The position numbers and the translations under genes are program-made. Positions 4,240 to 6,904 of a stretch of DNA of 6,904 nucleotides are shown here, piece by piece. Below the pieces are notes generated by a model. It saw only the letters and a program-made list of their open reading frames with translations. It made no database searches and was not told where the DNA came from. Each line of letters begins with the position of its first letter. Positions within the stretch are counted from its first letter, which is position 1. The stretch covers positions 1 through 6,904 of the forward strand of contig JAHFUU010000133.1 in assembly GCA_023264915.1 (NCBI GenBank), written 5' to 3'. The DNA is from Microthrixaceae bacterium (GTDB lineage Bacteria; Actinomycetota; Acidimicrobiia; Acidimicrobiales; Acidimicrobilacustridaceae).

Positions 4240-6437
4240 CGACTCCGGCGAACCGGCCCGCGGTTACCATCCGGGGGGCCGGGGTGCTCGCACCCCCCCC
4301 GAGCGACAACCGCCCGAGCGACAACCGCCCTAGCGACAACCGCCCTAGCGACAAGGAGTCGGAGCTGACCGCGCCCACCGAACCCGTCACCCCGCTCCTT
4401 GATGACCCTCCGGCCGAGCCGGTCACCGACGAAGATGATGATGGTGAGCCGATCCCTGAAGGCCCGGCGGGGGCGCCCCACGGGTGGTCGTCTCGGGTAA
4501 GGCCAGCCGGGCTCGACCCGGCAGCTCTTGGCCAAGCCGGGATCTTGGGTGTTCCACTCGTGATCGCTGCCGTCCAAGGGTGGGCCCGGCGGTGGTCCAC
4601 CGAGGACGCCTTCATCACGTTCCGGGTCGTCGACCAGTTCCTGAGCGGCAACGGCCCGAACTTCAACGCCGGTGAGCGGGCCGAGGCGGCGACGAGCCCT
4701 CTGTGGATGTACCTGCTCAGCGCCTTGAAGGCGATCCTCGGATTCATCCCCTTGCCGTGGATCGCTGTGGTGGTCGGGCTCCTGCTGACCCTCACCGGGA
4801 TCGCGCTGGCGATGGCGGCGGCCGCCAGGCTCGACCGGGCCAGGGGAAGGCGAGGCTGGCTGGTCCCGGTGGGTGCGATGGTCTTCGCATGCGTGCCCGC
4901 CGTGTGGGACTTCACGACATCGGGCCTCGAGACCGGCCTGGTGTTCGCCTGGCTGGGAGCAGCGTTCCTGGCCTTGACGACGCGGCTGGCCGGGGACCCG
5001 CAACTCGGTCCAGCGTCCAGGCCGACGCCGACGAGGCCGTGGTGGGCCCCGGTGGTGATCGGGCTGGGACCCCTGATCAGACCGGACCTCGGGGTCGCGA
5101 CGGTGGTGTTCCTTGGTGCCTACCTTCTGTGCTCGCAGAGGTCCTGGCGCCAGCTCGCCGAATCCACGGGGCTGGCGTTGGCGATGCCGGTCATCTACCA
5201 GGTCTTCCGGATGGGTTACTACGGGGCGACGGTTCCCAACACGGCGATCGCCAAGGAGGCGGGGCTCACGCAGTGGGGCCGGGGGCTTGACTACCTGGTC
5301 GACTTCGCCGGACCGTACCTGCTGGTGTTACCAGCCGTGCTGATCGTCCTGATCTATCTCGCCCGGTCCAGGTGGATCACCTCGCTGATACAGCCCGGTC
5401 GCGACGACAACAAGCGCGGCTCACGAAGCGATCCTCTCCCCGCCTCGAGCTCGGCTAGCACCGGGCGCACACCCGGCAACGGTCGCGGCGAGGTGCACCG
5501 CCCTCTGGACCTGGTGACCATCGCGATGGCACCCGTGGTATCGGGCGCGTTGCTGGCACTGTTCGTGGTGAAGGTGGGAGGCGACTTCATGCACGCCCGC
5601 CTCCTGCTGCCCGCCTTCTTCTGCTTGCTGTTGCCTGTGGCATCCGTTGCGGTCGAGACGCGCAGAGCCAGCGCCGCCCAGATCGCAGCGCAGGTGATCC
5701 TGCTGGTGGCTATCGGGGCGTGGTGCTTCGCGTCCTTCACCAACCTGGGGCCTGACTACGACGGGAGCCACCTTGCCCGCGGGGTCCCACCACCGGTGGG
5801 GCCAGGCGGCTACCAGCAGGCGCTGTTCGACACCAACACAGGCATCAGCGACGAGCGCTCGTTCTGGGAGATCTTCGCGGGCCGCAAGAACCCGGTCTCG
5901 CTCGAGGACTACCAGGCATCAGCTGCCTTCACCGATGGCGATCTGCATCGCCAACGCTCGGCCGCAGGTCTGCACTACCTGTGGACGACTCGCTTCGACC
6001 GCCAGCGGACCCTGGTCGTCGACCCCCAGATCGGCGTCGTCACCAGCCTCGGCAACATCGGCGTGTTCGGCTACAACGCCGGCAACGACGTGTGGGTCGA
6101 GGACTGGGCGGGCCTGAGCGATCCGGTCGGGGCGAGGATCGAGCTGGTGAAGACACCCGAAGGTGACTATGTGCGAGGCCGTCCGGGGCACGAGAAGATG
6201 CTTCCGGAGTACTTCACGGTGGCCCGATGGACCCAGCCCAACGCCAACGAGGACTACGACATCACCCAGGCCCGGATGGTTCTCACCTGTGGGGATGTCG
6301 CGGAGGTGGTTGCCGCGACCAATGACCCCATGACCCCCGGACGGTTCCTCACCAACCTCGTCGAAGCCCCGCGCCTCTCGTCGGTTCGCATCCCCATAAA
6401 GCCGGCCGAGGGGATCGCCAAGCACTGCTCGGCCTAG
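4236..6437 (+). CDS. GT-C type polytopic glycosyltransferase, AftB (arabinofuranosyltransferase)-like
   Basis: A 733-residue membrane enzyme, probably transferring sugar from a polyprenyl-phosphate donor on the outer membrane face. Residues 1-95 are a disordered cytoplasmic tail, rich in Pro and acidic residues, with PSDNR repeats at 22-40. Membrane segments lie roughly at 99-115, 157-170, 173-197, 206-222, 228-247, 271-300, 310-325, 356-376, 424-446, 453-474 and 482-501. The first outer loop carries Glu123-Asp124 (TEDAFITFRVVDQ), the acidic pair typical of GT-C catalysis, then NAGERAEAATSPLW (144-157). VGGDFMHARLLLPA (447-460) is typical of the AftB-like family. A polar loop (386-423) separates the last membrane pairs. 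Residues 502-733 form an extracytoplasmic domain with LGNIGVFGY (605-613) and cysteines 685 and 731. The sugar is unknown; arabinofuranose is only suggested by resemblance, and a mannosyl-type GT-C is an alternative. The GTG start overlaps the cofE stop. The left-edge fragment is a paralogue, and lipoprotein gene LpC converges on the 3' end. Confidence 0.85.
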   Translation: MTTPANRPAVTIRGAGVLAPPPSDNRPSDNRPSDNRPSDKESELTAPTEPVTPLLDDPPAEPVTDEDDDGEPIPEGPAGAPHGWSSRVRPAGLDPAALGQAGILGVPLVIAAVQGWARRWSTEDAFITFRVVDQFLSGNGPNFNAGERAEAATSPLWMYLLSALKAILGFIPLPWIAVVVGLLLTLTGIALAMAAAARLDRARGRRGWLVPVGAMVFACVPAVWDFTTSGLETGLVFAWLGAAFLALTTRLAGDPQLGPASRPTPTRPWWAPVVIGLGPLIRPDLGVATVVFLGAYLLCSQRSWRQLAESTGLALAMPVIYQVFRMGYYGATVPNTAIAKEAGLTQWGRGLDYLVDFAGPYLLVLPAVLIVLIYLARSRWITSLIQPGRDDNKRGSRSDPLPASSSASTGRTPGNGRGEVHRPLDLVTIAMAPVVSGALLALFVVKVGGDFMHARLLLPAFFCLLLPVASVAVETRRASAAQIAAQVILLVAIGAWCFASFTNLGPDYDGSHLARGVPPPVGPGGYQQALFDTNTGISDERSFWEIFAGRKNPVSLEDYQASAAFTDGDLHRQRSAAGLHYLWTTRFDRQRTLVVDPQIGVVTSLGNIGVFGYNAGNDVWVEDWAGLSDPVGARIELVKTPEGDYVRGRPGHEKMLPEYFTVARWTQPNANEDYDITQARMVLTCGDVAEVVAATNDPMTPGRFLTNLVEAPRLSSVRIPIKPAEGIAKHCSA
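4293..4300 (+). repeat. C8 homopolymer tract in coding sequence
   Basis: Eight consecutive C residues within codons 20-22 of the glycosyltransferase gene, just before the 15-base repeats, with a run of six G at 4273-4278 upstream. Such tracts are prone to slippage in replication and sequencing. The present length keeps the frame open through the whole gene. Confidence 0.9.
4298..4354 (+). repeat. 15-base tandem repeat, 3.8 copies, encoding PSDNR units
   Basis: The units start at 4298, 4313, 4328 and 4343. The first two read CCCGAGCGACAACCG; the third has CCT in place of CCG, and the fourth is CCTAGCGACAA before diverging. Because the unit is 15 bases, copy-number change would add or remove five residues (Pro-Ser-Asp-Asn-Arg) in the cytoplasmic tail without shifting frame. 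Near-identity at DNA level points to recent expansion. Confidence 0.95.
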
Positions 6438-6454
6438 TCACAAGCACCGACCGG

Positions 6455-6468
6455 TGGCGCGACCGCCA
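6455..6468. other. short inverted repeat in convergent intergenic gap
   Basis: TGGCG and CGCCA flank a four-base loop (CGAC) between the glycosyltransferase stop and the LpC stop. There is no following T-run. A second stem, CCGGG/CCCGG at 6486-6504, is followed nine bases later by TTTTT (6514-6518), but inside LpC. Either could slow transcription from the left; neither is a canonical intrinsic terminator. Confidence 0.25.
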
Positions 6469-6492
6469 GGGAACCCAACGGCGAGCCGGGAC

Positions 6493-6885
6493 TCACTGGC
6501 CCGGGCAGGCATCTTTTTGGTAACGGGTGATCGTTGCGTCGGCAACCTCGAAGGTCGTCTGTCCCGCGTCCGGGGACGGGACGGGCTTCCCGGTGGCCAG
6601 AGCCAGGTCGCCGTTGAGGACCACGTCGATCACCCCCCGCAGCTCTGGCTTGGCCTCAGAGAGCTTCGATGCAGCGTCGACCAGCCCGCGGTAGAAGGTC
6701 TCGTACTGGTCAAGGGGGACCGGCTTCCTGGTTCTTGCCGTGTAGTTGAAGACCTGGAAGCTGCTGTACAGCGCACACATGTCCGCGCTCGGCGGGCTCG
6801 GGGTCGCGCGGGAGGGTGCTCCGCCACAGGAGCTGAGCAGCCCCAGCCCCCAGGCAGCGACCGAGGCGATCGCGACTGATCTCAC
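6493..6885 (-). CDS. small two-cysteine lipoprotein (LpC), family unrecognised
   Basis: Predicted 130-residue lipoprotein starting at GTG. The signal peptide MRSVAIASVAAWGLGLLSSC ends in a canonical lipobox L-S-S-C with Cys20. A short Ser/Pro linker (21-35) leads to the family core: Cys37, then C-x5-F-Q-V-F-N-Y (37-48), KPEL (79-82), and Cys127 near the end, 90 residues after Cys37. This spacing and these motifs match LpA and LpB; LpC is the shortest, having the smallest linker and tail. The PVPSPDAG stretch (101-108) aligns with the PTPTPSAGD stretch of LpB. No known domain is recognised. The gene is convergent with the AftB-like glycosyltransferase, with stops 55 bases apart, whereas LpA follows its glycosyltransferase on the same strand. 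The frame stays open upstream to the window edge, but the signal peptide and a GAGGA ribosome binding site eight bases upstream support the start at 6885. Confidence 0.8.
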   Translation of the reverse strand: MRSVAIASVAAWGLGLLSSCGGAPSRATPSPPSADMCALYSSFQVFNYTARTRKPVPLDQYETFYRGLVDAASKLSEAKPELRGVIDVVLNGDLALATGKPVPSPDAGQTTFEVADATITRYQKDACPGQ

Positions 6886-6887
6886 CC

Positions 6888-6901
6888 GACGAATCCTCGT
6901 C
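6888..6901 (-). promoter_or_regulatory. hairpin over the LpC ribosome binding site
   Basis: On the minus strand GACGA-GGAT-TCGTC forms a five-base-pair stem with a four-base loop, and the putative Shine-Dalgarno GAGGA lies partly in the stem and partly in the loop. It could modulate LpC translation, or be a short palindrome of no function. The promoter lies beyond the window. Confidence 0.3.
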
Positions 6902-6904
6902 CCG

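Noticed and set aside
4298..4354. Tandem repeats as a CRISPR or origin iteron array
   Set aside because: The 15-base units are contiguous without spacers and are in frame inside a coding region, so they are protein-coding repeats.
3513..5003. Long open frame on the minus strand (496 codons) opposite cofE and the glycosyltransferase N terminus
   Set aside because: Rich in Arg, Pro and Ser with a repeat that is simply the reverse of the PSDNR-coding units; both sense genes are clear family members.

Overview
The window comes from a high-GC bacterium, most likely an actinobacterium. The evidence is F420 biosynthesis genes, GTG starts, apparent leaderless starts with TAnnnT-type -10 boxes, and a large GT-C membrane glycosyltransferase resembling the arabinofuranosyltransferase AftB. 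A lineage such as Acidimicrobiia is possible, but this is a guess from gene content, not a phylogenetic result.

Layout, left to right. Bases 1-324 are the C-terminal end of a membrane glycosyltransferase whose start lies outside the window. It is followed by a plus-strand lipoprotein gene (389-886, here LpA). A GDP-mannose 4,6-dehydratase gene, gmd, follows (934-1908), then fbiA/cofD (1961-2923). A second lipoprotein gene (LpB, minus strand, 2961-3458) lies between fbiA and its usual partner, the F420:glutamate ligase gene cofE/fbiB (3526-4239). cofE overlaps by GTGA a 733-codon GT-C glycosyltransferase gene (4236-6437). A third lipoprotein gene (LpC, minus strand, 6493-6885) converges on it. 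There are no RNA genes, insertion sequences or CRISPR arrays. No gap exceeds 70 bases.

Two themes are interleaved. The first is coenzyme F420 assembly: FbiA joins the lactyl-type phosphate unit to the deazaflavin Fo, and CofE adds glutamates. The second is cell-envelope glycan assembly: Gmd makes GDP-4-keto-6-deoxymannose, and the membrane glycosyltransferases probably act on the outer face of the membrane using lipid-linked sugars.

The most notable observation is that the three unannotated-looking lipoproteins are divergent members of one family. Each has a lipobox cysteine, then two further cysteines 90-92 residues apart, with a shared C-x5-[YF]-Q-[LV]-[FI]-x-Y core and a P-E-[FL] motif. 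Two of them sit right after the 3' ends of two paralogous glycosyltransferases (the partial one at the left edge and the full one), which suggests a repeated glycosyltransferase-lipoprotein module. A second theme is start-site architecture: gmd, cofE and LpB all appear to be transcribed as leaderless or near-leaderless mRNAs.
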